From NCBI GenBank assembly GCA_027924585.1, contig BSBM01000261.1, forward strand, positions 2,807,501-2,871,500: DNA of 64,000 nt, in the 5' to 3' direction. This document shows, piece after piece, positions 46,821 to 58,693 of this stretch (the stretch's first letter is position 1; every line of letters starts with the position of its first letter). The DNA is from Larix kaempferi. Lineage: Eukaryota; Streptophyta; Pinopsida; Pinales; Pinaceae. The notes beneath the pieces were generated by a model, which worked only from the letters and a program-made list of their open reading frames with translations, was not told where the DNA came from and ran no database searches. The position numbers were made by a program, and so were the translations under genes.

Positions 46821-47868
46821 CATTACTAGATCCTACTATTGAAAGATATTTACCGTCACTAATTGAAACTTTATGTGATGTATGCCTATTAGTGTCATAC
46901 AATATAAATAAAAAAGTTGTACCGATCATGTGATTAGAAGCACCATAACCATTTTCCATTCCAAAGAAGAAGAATATTTACTAGGGTGAACAAAATAGGA
47001 GCACAAGGCTACCAATTGTTCATTAGAGGATCTCTTCTTGGCTTTATCAAGTTCACGTCTCCATTTAAAACAAATATTTTCAGGGTGGTTGGTTTTTCCA
47101 CAATCTTATAAGGATTATACACTTTCTTTTTATTAGATACCATGTTAAAAGCCCAATCATCATTAGAAGAGTGAGGGGTTGATCCTTTAGTATGTGATTT
47201 AGGGTTTTTATTAAAAACTCTATTAGGATTCTTTTTATTGTGTGTCATCGGAGCTTTATTTTTAGATAATTGACAAGAAGCAATTAATATATCTTGCTCA
47301 CATATCAAACCTTTACAAAAATATTCTAAAGTTGTTTTCAAAGTACCTTTAGAAATTTCAATGGCTTTATTCATAGTTTGGATGAAAATATCAAATGAAG
47401 AAGGTAACATTTTCTCTACAAGAATAATAAGGGCATGATTATCATTTTTCTTGTAATCGCTACCACAATTATTTAATTTTTCATTATAGGTTTTAATTTC
47501 AACAAGAAATTACTCTATTATATCAAAATATTTAGGGTCTAACTCGTGGATTTTATTTTCAAGATAGTAAGCAAAAACATCATCACTTTTATCAAAAAAA
47601 GAAGCTAAAGTTTTCAATACTTGAATTGTACTATCCCGAGCCTCAATATGTACATGTAAACTATCTAAAATAACTTTTACAATGAGTCATCTTGCTTGAT
47701 CACATCAATATTCCCATATAGCTAGGTATTTAGCATCAGTAGGTTTCAGTTGTTCACCTTTAACTAAGCGCCATAGATTCTTATTCCTAGGAATGGCATC
47801 AACTTTCTCTTTCAAGAGAGATAATTAGTACCAACTAATTTAGGAACAAAAGCTACTTCAGAACTCAT
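46821..47868 (-). pseudogene. E5 gag and start of protease
   Basis: The start is ATG at 47868 (MSSEVAFVPKLVGTNY, a typical copia Gag N-terminus). The UBN2-type gag domain continues to about 47000 with several stops and frameshifts. The readable 47410-47009 piece contains MLPSSFDIFIQTMNKAIEIS. The usual CCHC knuckle is not readable. The protease active site is visible near 46945 as YGASNHMIGTT, where DSGA has become YGA. Confidence 0.75.
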
Positions 47869-48520
47869 AATGGTGAATCAAGAAACTAAACCCTAACACA
47901 ACAAGACAAAAGCTAATATCTAGAAGAAAAGTGAATAAAACCATAATTTCTCACCAATGATGAAACCCAACAATAACATACTGACAGATTTGTGGACCGA
48001 GAGCAGAAACAACGAATAGAAACAGATTTTGGTAATCTTTTTGCCGAAAAAAAGGGCCAACACTTTTTTTGTGGAAAAGGTGCATGTGTACACACTTCTG
48101 GCAACCAAAAGTTGTGGGGGGGATCTAAACTACCTGAAATTGAAAGTGTTGAAAGTAGTCGTCGTTGTGTACAAAAACCTACAAAAAAACAAAAACAAAA
48201 ACAAACAAAGAACCAAATTTGCTACAAGAAAGATATATCCTTGATAGCAAGTTAGTATTCAATGGATTTCAACTCAAATCTACAGAAAAAATCAAGAGAA
48301 ACTTGAAAAATTTATGAAAATTAAAGGGTCAGGGTCAGGGTTTTGAGAAAAAAATCTCAAACATGTAGAAAAATGCCCAGATCTAAAGAAAAAATACAAG
48401 GTTTAGATGGATCTGATGACAAATCAACTAAATATGGAGGGCCCCAATTTTTTTTAAGAGAATGGTGCTTATAAAAAAAAAATTCAAAAAATTACCAAAG
48501 AAGGTAGAGCATAGTAACCA
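47869..48520 (-). other. E5 leader
   Basis: 650 bp between PBS and gag with only chance frames. It has A-runs and a GGGTCAGGGTCAGGG stretch at about 48327. Confidence 0.6.
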
Positions 48521-48532
48521 GCTCTGATACCA
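48521..48532 (-). promoter_or_regulatory. Primer-binding site of E5 (initiator tRNA-Met)
   Basis: The minus strand reads TGGTATCAGAGC, directly next to the LTR end. Confidence 0.9.
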
Positions 48533-49112
48533 TGTTAGAATATTGAGAAATATGTAGTAAACATACAACAATACAATTACTAACAAGTAAATATATAGCA
48601 AGGATCTCCTAGTCTAACCTTATATCCATATATCCATATAAGCACCATATAATCAAAGTAGTAAGTAAGAGATAATAAAAAAAGAAATGATACACCAAAT
48701 ATACGTGTAAAACCCAAAATGGGGAAACATCCATGGGAAGGTATTGTCTTCTTATTCTTTATAAATATCCAATCTTACACATGAGATCCACTCCACATAT
48801 GCTTATGGCAGATTTACAATAACATAAGAATATAATTCTCAACATACCCAAAAAGTTCTCATTCACATTTATTATATAGCTAGAGGTATGGAAGAATAAC
48901 ATCCCATAATACATGTGGGATAAATGATTTTCCACCTCCTTATATAATGAATGGTAATAGGAGAATATTACTCTGTGATGCATGTGGAATAACTCCTTTT
49001 ACATAAGATAAAGCCAATTATGCCTTCCTTTGTTAGATGTGACATCATAACATCTTACGACATCACACTAGACATCATTACACATGTAATGTAAACATTA
49101 CACATTCCAACA
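48533..49112 (-). repeat. 5' LTR of E5 (580 bp)
   Basis: On the plus strand it runs from TGTTAGAATATTG to CATTCCAACA. No second copy occurs in the window, so the outer edge rests on the TG/CA ends and the PBS only. Confidence 0.75.
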
Positions 49113-50286
49113 TGAGCGAGATCCTTGTAAATGCTTAAAAGTGGGAATTTTGGCTAAACATGAGATCAAATGGGCTGTGGGCTAAGAGAGAGAATCTTGT
49201 AGGTGTTTCCTTCACCCTGGTGGCCTCATAGCCCGACTTGGGGACGATATCTACAATTGATACCTGCAATTGGGTGGAATCACTCTTAGAAAACTAGTTG
49301 CTTGGATCTTCTTGTTTAAATATAAGTATTCTCTTTGTATTTGAATGTGCAATGATTTAATTTTATGCATGTGATAATTATGCTTGTATATGCATGTCAT
49401 ATTTTTGGATAGAGTTTGATTTCTGCTATGGTTTTAAATTTATGCATCTACACATGCAATTTTCATATTACGAATTCATACTATGGACCATGGGGAAAAA
49501 TTCGTAAACCCATAATTTCTAAGTATCCACCTATGTTGGTCAGATCGAGGGTGCATAAATGACATTGGACAACCCAAATTCCACCTCTTCATGTTCTTCT
49601 TATGTAATGGGTGAGCCTTCAAAAGGTTTAGCGAGTGTATTTTTTTAGCACCTCTTTCCATGTGATCCCACAAATATTTACTAGATTAATACTCATTTAT
49701 TAATCTATGACAACTTTTGAATCAACCAAAACAAATATTCCAACCGTAAGTAATGAAATTTCAAGTTAACATACCTTTAAAAACCCTGGTTTATAGACTA
49801 GCTTGTTGGCCAACCTTTCTCCTGCAGGATCTCTAAAATTTTGGCCCCTCTAAGTCTGAAATTTTGATTTATAGTAGTCTGTTATGTCTTCTCTTAAATT
49901 CCATAGGTTTGAAAATTTTCTAATGCCCCAAGAAAAATTTATGGTAACTTTCCCAAAACCTTTTTTTTGTCCCTTTCAAGAGATAAAACTTGTATGGCCT
50001 TCCACGTGTTTGATTTTGTTTTACTTCTAAATTTTTTACTAGAAACACTATGGTCCATATTCTTTTGATGCAATAGGTGGCACTCAATTTGGAACTAATC
50101 GCAAGCTTCAAACATAATGGTTTTACCTAGAACACAAGTTTGAGACTAGTTTTTGGACTAGTAAAAAACACTAACTTCCGCAAACTATAACTCCAATCAT
50201 ATAGAAAAACAGGACCTGAATTTTTTCCATAGGTGATTATATATGTCTCTTAAGGATCTTAAAATTTTTGTTATCTAAAACATCCC
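49113..50286. other. LTR-like fragment related to 57180-57515, then unassigned DNA
   Basis: 49190-49505 aligns loosely with 57180-57515 in the same orientation: AGTTGCTTGG, ATAAGTATTCTC, TGCAATGATTTAATT and ATGGGGAAAAATT-like blocks occur in the same order. It is probably a diverged LTR piece of the chromovirus family. 49506-50286 shows no gene. Confidence 0.45.
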
Positions 50287-50291
50287 ATTAT
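50287..50291. repeat. ATTAT flank of E6 (left)
   Basis: It is repeated at 58689-58693 after the CACA end of the right LTR, consistent with a target duplication. Confidence 0.6.
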
Positions 50292-50977
50292 TGTTGGAAT
50301 AATTAATCACCATCTAGACCTTAGGGACCTTAGTATATAACTTTTGGTTGGTTCCTAGGTGTTTAGACCATGGTAGATGTTGTGCGTAGTGCATAACTTG
50401 ACCACCAAGTGATGTTTATCCACAAGTGCACCCCATTGGATGCTTTAAAGCAACTTTTATGAACTAGAGCGCCCAATCTGTTTTATTCCTGCTTTATCTT
50501 GCTTTACTGAGTTAAAGATAGCTTTTTACTGCTTTTCTCATGGATAAGGATGAGGTAGGGGCGCTAGGATGCATTTGGAAAGTTTGCTAGCTTTTGCTTA
50601 ACCTCCTTCCATTGTTTTTTCCTGAAAATTCACACAGTTGCTTATTTTTTATCACTCATGGCCTACCTAAACTTAGTTAGCCAATTCATGATCATCTAGT
50701 GAGAGTTGGAGTTAGTAAGTTGTCATAGATGGAGATTTTTCCTAAGTCTAAGCCTGCCACTTGTGAGCTACTTGAATGCCTCCAAGGCATTCGAATTTCT
50801 CCTCAGATATGTATTATTTAATGTAATCTTATTTTTCAATAATAAGATGATGGAATTTTATCCAATTGAGTTTTTATTTGTCAAGTGGTTCTGCTCAAAT
50901 TTTCCTTCTTCTATGCATTCTTGTAAAATCATTGTGATGATTTTTCTGTGAACTAGAGCCAGACTGTGATCAAATTT
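50292..50977 (+). repeat. Left outer LTR of E6
   Basis: It matches 57997-58677 over its whole length with many substitutions. The last 11 bases of the right copy (up to CACA) have no match here, and no PBS for any tRNA I know follows. Confidence 0.75.
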
Positions 50978-51252
50978 GAGGGAAATACCCCTTGACCCCC
51001 ATCATCCCCTTGATACATCATTGATTGTGAGAAAATTATGTGATTTGACAAAAATGATCAATATGGATTTGTTCCCATAATGCATGAAACAAAATAATTA
51101 TATATTTTTCAGAGAATATAATGTAGCTAACAAATGTGTTTGTGAACACATTTTTCATATTCATAGTCATATCAAGGAAAGTTAAGTTTCAACATTCTGT
51201 ATAGTTAAAGTTGAAAACATTTTGTCTTGGTTGGGCCAAGAGGATCATCATC

Positions 51253-52500
51253 ATGGATGCTGCACATGATATCTATGAGCCTAAGACAGATTCCATGGGA
51301 GAGAACATACAAGTTGAGAATGCAGAGACATAATCCAATGGGACAAGAAACCAAGAGACTCCCCTAGATATTGCAGCCACCATGAGGAGCCTAAGGGTGG
51401 AGCTACGGAGATGTAGGGAAGACAATGAGAGGCTGATTAAAGCTCAAGAAGAACATAATCGGTTGAATGCAACTATGATGAAAATTTTGACAGACATTCA
51501 AAGGAGGATTAACTCTAGGCATCACTCAACAAATCCACAAAAGAGTGGGAGTAGTACAAAGAGAAATTCTCGCAAGAGTTCCAGAAGCTCAATAAGAGTT
51601 TCTAGAGACAGGACATATACTCCATAAATCTCTTTTAGTGGATCATATGACTCTGAAGAATCCATTTAAGGTTCAATATCTTCATCTCAAAGGAATAAGA
51701 GGAAGAGGCATTACATGAACAATTCACATGGGGAATTTAAGAAGTCCAAACCTCCTACATTTGATGGTGAGGTAAAATCTAGTCAAGAAGCTGAAGCTTG
51801 GCTTCTTGGTATGAGGAAGTATTTTCAAGTCCAAGACTACTCTATAAATATGAACGCAAGGGTGGCCATATTCAATCTAAATGGAAGAGCATATATATGG
51901 TGGGATCACCTTAGGAAAGTGAAGAAGATCAATTAAAGGAAGATTGTGTGGAAGTAGTTCAAGAAGTACTTCAAGCATAAGTACCTCTCTGATAGGTACT
52001 ACGATGATAAAATGAAAGAATTACATGAACTGAAATTGGGGAAAATTACCATGGAAGAATATGCAAAAAAAATATTGGAGCTACTGAGATATGTCAAGTA
52101 TATCAAAGATTACAAGGTTAAAATCCAACGTTTTCTAAGTGGACTACCTCAGTCATATAAAGATATAATTGAGTTTGATGAACCTCGAACTCTAGAGGAG
52201 GCCATCAGAAAGGCCAAGTATTGTTATGATAAAAAAAAACTTGATTTCCATAAGGCATGGAAGGACACGAAAAATGAGAATTTGATCAAAAGAGGAACGG
52301 GTTCAAACCTCTTCATCTCATAAATTAGCAAAGGTAGCCACCACAGGGTGTGGCTAATCCAACTAGAATGATGGGAGACAAGACAAGAGATCCAAAGGAG
52401 CCAAGAGAGCCACTTCAATGTTGGGGATGTGGGGAGGACCATATGCTTAGGAACTTCCCACATCGGAATGCAAGTGAAAAGCAAGTTCACAACATCCAAG
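51253..52500 (+). pseudogene. Chromovirus gag
   Basis: ATG 51253 starts a frame kept to 52323 despite at least four stops (51331 area, 51625, 51667, 51934). An N-terminal coiled-coil segment (RVELRRCREDNERLIKAQEE) precedes a Ser/Arg/Lys-rich stretch and the gag capsid domain (PPTFDGEVKSSQEAEAWLLG; LKLGKITMEEYAKKILEL; FLSGLPQSYKDII). After a frameshift the knuckle CWGCGEDHMLRNF appears at about 52421, where Phe replaces the last Cys. The form is again CX2CX3HX4C. Confidence 0.82.
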
Positions 52501-53130
52501 GAGCTGAAACTGTGGGTCAAGTGGAAAGGACCATCCCTAGAATCTATGCAACACTAGAGGACTGCCAGCAAAACCATCAATCAACTGTGGTTGAATTTGA
52601 AGGTAATATTTCTAAGCAATATGTTTCTATGTTGATTGACCCTGGATCTACTCATAGTTATATCACTCCTAAAATTGTTGAGATTTGTGTTTTTAAGAAA
52701 TTAAAGCATAGTAAGTCATGGTTAGTTCGACTAGCCACTGGAACCAAGATAAAATTTAGTGAAATGGTAGAGAAATGTACATTAGAGATGGATGGGCTAT
52801 TCACTTGTGCAAATCTGAATATTATTCCACTTGGTTCCTATGATATTCTCATTGAAATGGACTTTTTAGAGGCACACATAGTTAAACTTGACTGCTACAA
52901 CAAGAATTTTGAATGTCTCGATGAATAAGGAAACCCAGGGGTCGTGAAAAGCATTCCAAAGGTGATTTATGCTAGGCATATTTCATCCATGCAGCTGAAG
53001 AAGTTATGTAGGAAGGGTTGTCAATTGTATGTCGTCCATGTTTTGGAGGAAACATAAAATGAAATTTCCAATTTGGAGGACTACCATGTGTTGCAATAAT
53101 TCAAGGATGTTTTTCCTGATGAGATTCTAG
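52500..53130 (+). pseudogene. Chromovirus aspartic protease
   Basis: Frame 52350-52928. The active site reads LIDPGSTHSYI (usual DSGSTHSF; Ser is Pro). It is followed by LATGTKI and NIIPLGSYDILIEMDFLEAH, the standard chromovirus protease layout. The linker to RT (VHVLEET, LQ*FKDVFPDEILGLPP) contains stops. Confidence 0.8.
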
Positions 53131-53975
53131 GACTCCCTCCAAAGAGCTACATTGATTTTACAATTGACCTTGTGTCGAGATCTGCACCAGTGTCCAAGAC
53201 ACCCTACAGGATGAGTACATCGGAATTATAGAATTGAAAATGCTATTACAAGAGCTATTGGAAAAGAAATATATTAGGCCAAGTGTTTCCCCATGGGGAG
53301 CACCTGTAATATTTGTGAAAAAAAAAGATGGTAAACTTAGGTTATGTATTGACTACAAGCAATTGAACAAAGTCACTGTGAAGAACAAATACCCATTACC
53401 TTGGATTGATGATCTTTTTTATTAAATTAGAGGGGCAAAGGTATTTTCAAAGATTGACTTGAGGTTTGGTTACCATCATGTAAGAATCAAAGAGGAAGAT
53501 ATCCATAAGACATCCTTTGGAACAAGGTATGGGCATTATGAGTTTGTGTTGGTACCATTTGGTCTTACGAATGCACCAGCTACATTCATGTGTCTCATGA
53601 ATAGTTTTTTTAACAAGTATTTGGACAATTTTGTTCTTTTTTTTCTAGATGACATTATTATCTATTCTAAGAATGAATAAGAGCATGAAGAACATTTTAG
53701 AATGGCCTTTCAATTGCCAAGGGAACATAATTTGTATGCAAAGTTGAGCTAATGTGACTTTTATAAAAGTAAAATTCATTATTTGGGTCACATTATCTCA
53801 GAGGAAGGAATATATGTGGACCCTGAGAAGATTGAAGCCATTGTGAATTGGCCAACTCCAAGGAATGTGACAGATGTGAGATCCTTTATGGGACTTGCTG
53901 GTTACTACAGGAGGTTCATTGAAGGATTTTTCAAGGTTTCTAATCCAATTACTTCCTTGTGGAAGAAGGGAATGA
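53130..53975 (+). pseudogene. Chromovirus reverse transcriptase
   Basis: Motifs: [86 protein letters not shown] (DD intact), then GHIISEEGIYVDPEKIEAI and GLAGYYRRFIEGF. Stops at about 53229, 53423, 53678 and 53750; the frame is otherwise kept from 53234 onward. Confidence 0.88.
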
Positions 53976-54460
53976 AGTTTGAGTGGACATTAAGATGTGA
54001 GGAAAGCTTCCAATGTTTGAAGAAGCTTCTCACAAGTGCACCAATTTTGAAAATTGTAGACCCAAAAAAAGACTTTGTGGTGTGTAATGATGCATGCAAT
54101 CAAGGACTTGGAGGAGTTCTTATGCAAGACAACCATGTGGTATGTTATGAGTCAATAAATTTGAAGGAGCATGAGAAGAACTATGTCACTCTTGATTTAG
54201 AACTTGTATCCATTGTGCATGCTCTAAATATGTGGAGGCACTACTTAATGGAAAGAAAATTTGAGCCAAGGACAAACCATTGGGGTCTAAATATTTGTTT
54301 GAACATCCAACATTGAACGTTAGGAAAGCTAGATGGATGGAATTTTTGTGTGAATTTGATTTTGAGATCAAACACATAAAGGGGAAAGAAAATAAGGTGG
54401 TTGATGCACTCAGCAGAAAAGTACATGAAATGCACGTGGCATCCCTTAGTACCTGCCAAT
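53975..54460 (+). pseudogene. Chromovirus RNase H
   Basis: FVVCNDACNQGLGGVLMQ (first Asp kept), YVTLDLELVSIVHALNMWRHYL (Glu kept), and FEPRTNHWGL where Asn replaces the catalytic Asp of the usual RTDH. A frameshift at about 54275-54300 leads to ARWMEFLCEFDFEIKHIKGK and VVDALSRK. Confidence 0.82.
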
Positions 54461-55909
54461 CATATTTGAGGCAACAGATTGTTAACTGTATTGGTGTAGA
54501 TGAAATGTATGTGTAGATAAAGGAAAAATTGCAATAGCAGAACTTTGAAAAGAGGTATGAAGGGTATCATTTGGAAGGTGACGGACTTCTTATTTATAAG
54601 AATAGAACTTATATTCCAAATGTGGCAGACTTGAGGAGGATTGTTATGGATGAAATGCATAAAGCTCCATATTTCGGTCACCCGAGATATAAAAAAGCAA
54701 TTGATATAGCTAGAAAACAATATTTCTAGCCAGGGATGAAGAAGGACATCGCTGAATACATTTCTAAGTGCATGAAATGTCAACAGGTGAAATATTGAAC
54801 ACCAACATCCAGCAGGTTTATTGCATTCATTTCCAATTCCATAATGGAAATGGGAGATAATTTCCATGGATTTTATTATGGGTTTGAAGATGACAATAAA
54901 ACAGCATGATTCCATCATGGTGGTGGTGTACAAGTTAACAAAGGCAACACATTTTATATTGGTTAAGTCCACATATAAAACCGATGCCATTGCAAATATT
55001 TTCATGAAGGAAATTTTTAGATTGCATGGATTTCCTAAGGCAATAATTTCTAACAGGGATACCAAGTTCACTTCAAATTTTTGGAAAGGCCTTTTTGCAT
55101 ATTTGGGTATGCAACTGAACTTTAGCATAGCATACCATCCTCAAATAGATGGGAAAATAGAAAGAGAAAATCAGGTGCTTGAAGACATGCTTTGCATGTA
55201 TGTAATGGACAAACCATCCAAGTGGGATGATTATCTACACTTGGTATATTTTAATAATGGGCAGCAAGAATCATTGGGAATGAGTCCATTTGAAGCTTTG
55301 TATGGCCGGAAGTACAGGACACCAGTGACTTGGGATAATTCAATGAACATAATTGTACTTGGACCTGAATTTATTAAGGAAATGGAACAAGAGGTTGCAA
55401 AGATCGGGCACAATTTAAAAGTAGCCCAAGATAGACAGAAAATATATGCAGATAAGTGTAGGGTGCATAGGGAGTTCAGTGTTGAGGATCACGTTTACCT
55501 TAGAGTGAGGCCAAGGAATATTTCCTTGAAGCTTGGGACTTGTGCCAAGCTATCACCCAGATATTGCGGGTCATTTGAAGTGCTTGAAAGAATAGGGCCA
55601 ATTGCATATATACTTGCATTTACTGATAACACTAGAGCTCATAAGGTTTTTCATGTTTCTTTGCTTAAGAAATATGTACATGATCTTAACCATGCGATTA
55701 ATTGGGATGTGATCTAGGTGGAACTCGAGGGAGAGTTCCAAACCGATCCATTGCGCATCCTAGACAAGAAGATAACATTGCTCTGGAACCGGGCCATTGA
55801 ACAGGTAAAGATGCAATGGAAGCACTATGGTGTCAATGAGGCTACATGGGAGTTGGAGGATGCCATGAGAGTGGCATATCCATTTTTGTTCAATTTTGAA
55901 GAGCACTGA
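54460..55909 (+). pseudogene. Chromovirus integrase with chromodomain
   Basis: The H2C2 finger is readable (MHKAPYFGHPRYKK, KCMKCQQVK) with stops. The catalytic core starts near 54866: SIMVVVYKLTKATHF has Tyr for the first Asp, ISNRDTKFTSNFW has Asn for the second, and YHPQIDGKIERENQ keeps Glu. The C-terminal GPY/F-like part (GPIAYILAF) leads past a stop at 55715 to a chromodomain (PLRILDKKITLLWNRAIEQV, WKHYGVNEATWELED, YPFLF). Chromodomains guide integration to marked chromatin. Two of three catalytic residues are lost. Confidence 0.88.
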
Positions 55910-55924
55910 GGACAATGCTAATTT

Positions 55925-55937
55925 AAGGGGGAGGGGA
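55925..55937 (+). promoter_or_regulatory. Polypurine tract after the chromodomain
   Basis: AAGGGGGAGGGGA lies 16 bases after the stop and directly before TGTAATATC. It is the expected end of the chromovirus interior. Confidence 0.7.
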
Positions 55938-55938
55938 A

Positions 55939-57520
55939 TGTAATATCATGATTTTGACAGTGTTGCATTAAACATGTAAATGATGTAATATCGTTATAAA
56001 ATCATGGTGAGGAGCCCAAGTCCCTGCCATCGATTTAGCATTTTTGTGTCGGAAATTAAGAATTGATGCATGTAGATTGCGTGCTAGCATGGCACGATGG
56101 AAATTATAAATATAATGAAAATATGTATTTTAAGAAAAAATACTCACAACTAGCTATGCAAGGGAACAAGAGTATGGGGGCATGATTTTTACAAGGAATA
56201 GGGAGGGAAATATTCAAACCCTTGAAGCCAATAATGTTGATCCAACTATCAATGAGAGAACCGACGAACCATTAACTACCCATGTTGACTTATGCACCCA
56301 ATCATTTAATTATTCCAAGAGGTGGTTGAAGTAGTTATTGTTTTGGTAAATGAAAGGTATGGCTGTCCAAAATTTCGTGTATGGGAAAGCCATCATTTTG
56401 GAAAAACATGTTTTCCTTCTTGGGAAAGAAAAGACCCACAAATTTTCTTCTCAATCCATTATTCACCAATGAGTTTTACTCTCTCACGTCCCTATTGCTT
56501 GCTAGGCATTTTTCTCCTCATTCTTACTGTGTTTTCCTTCCTTCTCTAGCTGGGAAAGTCATTTTTGGTGTTGTAGAATAGTGAGGAAGAATTGAAATCG
56601 AGTTGGGGGTCTATGAGATCCATTTTTGTTACTTGGTTTCTTGTGTACCCATTAGGATTTCGATCTATAACTTTCAGTGGTTGTTTTCCCCTTTCAAAAT
56701 CCATTTTTAGTGTGCCCACGATTTTGGAACACTCATCAGAAATCATGTTTTGTGAATCACATAGCTAAAATGTTTAGCCATGCCCAACATTTGTGCTTGT
56801 TTTTATATGTATCCCTTGTTTTGGCTTGAATTTTTATGTAAGGAACCAGGAGTAGACAAGGATTTGGATTTGTCTTGATAAACCTAGTGAAAGGTGTAAC
56901 CTCATAGAAGATGATAAGGCTTTGGCTACTTTTCTATGCACACCCCGAAGAGCACTAGAAGGGAAGGTATGGACTGAGGGATTGTGGAGCAGTGAAGGGG
57001 ATACTTCCTTTTCTTGGGTTTGTAGGTATTGTGGGTGCCAAGCTAGATAAATATTGTATAGGTACTGATAGCTCTGTGGTTGAGCTCACTAGCTTAGCAA
57101 TTCCTTCCTTTCTACTTCCTTGAAAGCCTGATAAACCCAGTTGTGGACTGGCTTGGATGAGATGTGTAATATACCTGGCTATGTGTGAGTTGTTGTTCCC
57201 TTTTCCTTGTGGAAATCATGCCCAGCTCGGGGGTGGCATCTATGTTGAGATATTGATGAGAACAATTGGCCTAGGGATGGGTGGAACGTTGCAGTTGCAT
57301 AGGTAGTTGCTTGGGACCGTTTCATATCAAGATAAGTATTTTCTTGTATTAATTTTGCAATGTATTTAATTGATGAATTCTATAATTATGTTGTAAATTG
57401 CATGCTATATGTGTGTAGTAGAGTTTTCTTCCATTGTGTTTATTTGGATTATACATTTGCACACATATTTTGTTTGTATGAATTTGTAAAATGAATATGG
57501 GGAAAAATTAAGAAGCTCGG
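55939..57520 (+). repeat. Probable 3' LTR of the chromovirus
   Basis: It starts TGTAATATCATG after the polypurine tract. The distal part (57180-57515) resembles 49190-49505. Its right end is unresolved, since no full second copy is present. The chance frames here show no domain. Confidence 0.45.
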
Positions 57521-57984
57521 ATTTAGTTCATGTTCCCTCCCTTGAGTCAGATTGATGGAAGGGGATGTGACACCATCTACACATTCTTGGAGCTAATCCT
57601 GCCTCATTTGGTTCGAAATTCAATTTCCAGAATGCTCTGCATATATTTGGATTTGTTCTTACCATGTTTGGTTTAATGGACAAGTTCAAAGAGATTACAG
57701 ATTCGCTTGCTTCCATTGGAGAAGAAATCAAGCACATGTTTTGGGAGCATGATCCTATTCTTCCAAAGAGGAACATACCTCCAGACATCTTATTAAGCAT
57801 CACAGCTACTTGAGTTTGGAGCAGTTTATTTTTGGTGTGTTTCATGTCCATTCTAGAGGATAGGTTTTATTCTCAAGTGGTTTTCCTCTTTTACCTCAAT
57901 TTACATGGACTAATAAATTGTAAAGGGTGACCATAATCCATAGTTTCTTGGGACCTCATAATAATTTCACTCACCTAAGTAAGG
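57521..57984 (+). other. Fragment with an unidentified coding trace
   Basis: On the plus strand 57610-57790 reads openly, including MFGLMDKFKEITDSLASIGE and EHDPILPKRNIPPDILLS. I recognise no family. It may be the only internal sequence left of the outer E6 element. Confidence 0.35.
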
Positions 57985-57996
57985 ATTAAGGGGGGG
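57985..57996 (+). promoter_or_regulatory. Polypurine tract of the outer E6 element
   Basis: GATTAAGGGGGG lies directly before the right LTR start TGTTGGAATAAT. Confidence 0.7.
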
Positions 57997-58688
57997 TGTT
58001 GGAATAATAAATCATCATCTAGACCTTAGACACCTTAGTATATAAATTTTGGTTGATCCCTAGGTGTTTAGACCATGGTAGATGTTGTTCCTAGTGCATA
58101 ACTTGACCACCAAATGATACTTATACACAAGTGCACCCCATTGGATGCTTTAAATAATTTTTTATGAGCTAGAGCGCCCAATCTTCTTTATTCTTGCTTT
58201 ATCATGCTTTACTGAATTAAAGCCATATTTTTACTAATTTTCTCATGGATAAGGATGAGGTAGAGGCACTAGGATGCTTTTGGAAAATTTTCTATCTTTT
58301 TCCTAACCTCCTTCCATCTTTTTCTCCTGAAAAGCCACTCAATGGCTTATTTTTTATTGCTCATGGTCTACCTAATCTTAGTTATCCAATTCGTGATCAT
58401 CTAGTGAGAGTTGGAGTTAGTAAGTTGTCATAGATGGAGATTCTTCCTAAGTCTAAGCTTGCCACATGTGAGTTACTCAAACTGCCTCCAAGGCATTCTA
58501 ATTTCTCCTCAGAGATGTATTATTTAATGTACTCTTATTGTTCAATAACAAGATGATGGAATTTTATCCAACTGAGTTTTTATTTCTCAAGTGATTCTGA
58601 TCAAATTTTCTCTCTTCTATGCATTCTTGTAAAATCATTGTGAGGATTTTTCTGTGAACTAGATCCAAGATGTGATCAAATTTTCACA
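57997..58688 (+). repeat. Right outer LTR of E6 (692 bp)
   Basis: It is paired with 50292-50977. It ends TTTTCACA and is followed by ATTAT. Confidence 0.75.
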
Positions 58689-58693
58689 ATTAT

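Larger units (their letters stand above)
43376..49112 (-). mobile_element. E5: Ty1/copia retrotransposon cut by E3 (3' end not seen)
   Basis: Minus strand: LTR 49112-48533, tRNA-Met PBS, leader, gag, protease split by a solo LTR, integrase, RT, then broken at 43375 by the E3 LTR. RNase H remainder and 3' LTR are not found to the left of E3. All coding parts are disrupted. Confidence 0.8.
50292..58688 (+). mobile_element. E6: LTR element with a chromovirus interior, possibly two nested elements
   Basis: Outer LTRs (50292-about 50977 and 57997-58688) start TGTTGGAATAAT and are flanked by ATTAT. Inside lies a complete but decayed Ty3 chromovirus polyprotein followed by its own polypurine tract and TG start at 55939. 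Two polypurine/LTR junctions downstream of one polymerase suggest that a chromovirus entered an unrelated element and lost its 5' LTR. Confidence 0.65.

Noticed and set aside
47992-48255. Short plus-strand frame near the E5 leader as a gene
   Set aside because: It falls between the E5 PBS and gag, is rich in A-runs and Lys/Gln/Asn codons, and has no homology I recognise.
54460-55128. 222-codon open frame on the minus strand
   Set aside because: It is antisense to the chromovirus integrase, which shows family motifs on the plus strand. The minus frame has no domain.
58245-58433. Short frame in the right E6 LTR
   Set aside because: It lies inside an LTR and its counterpart in the left LTR is not conserved as protein.
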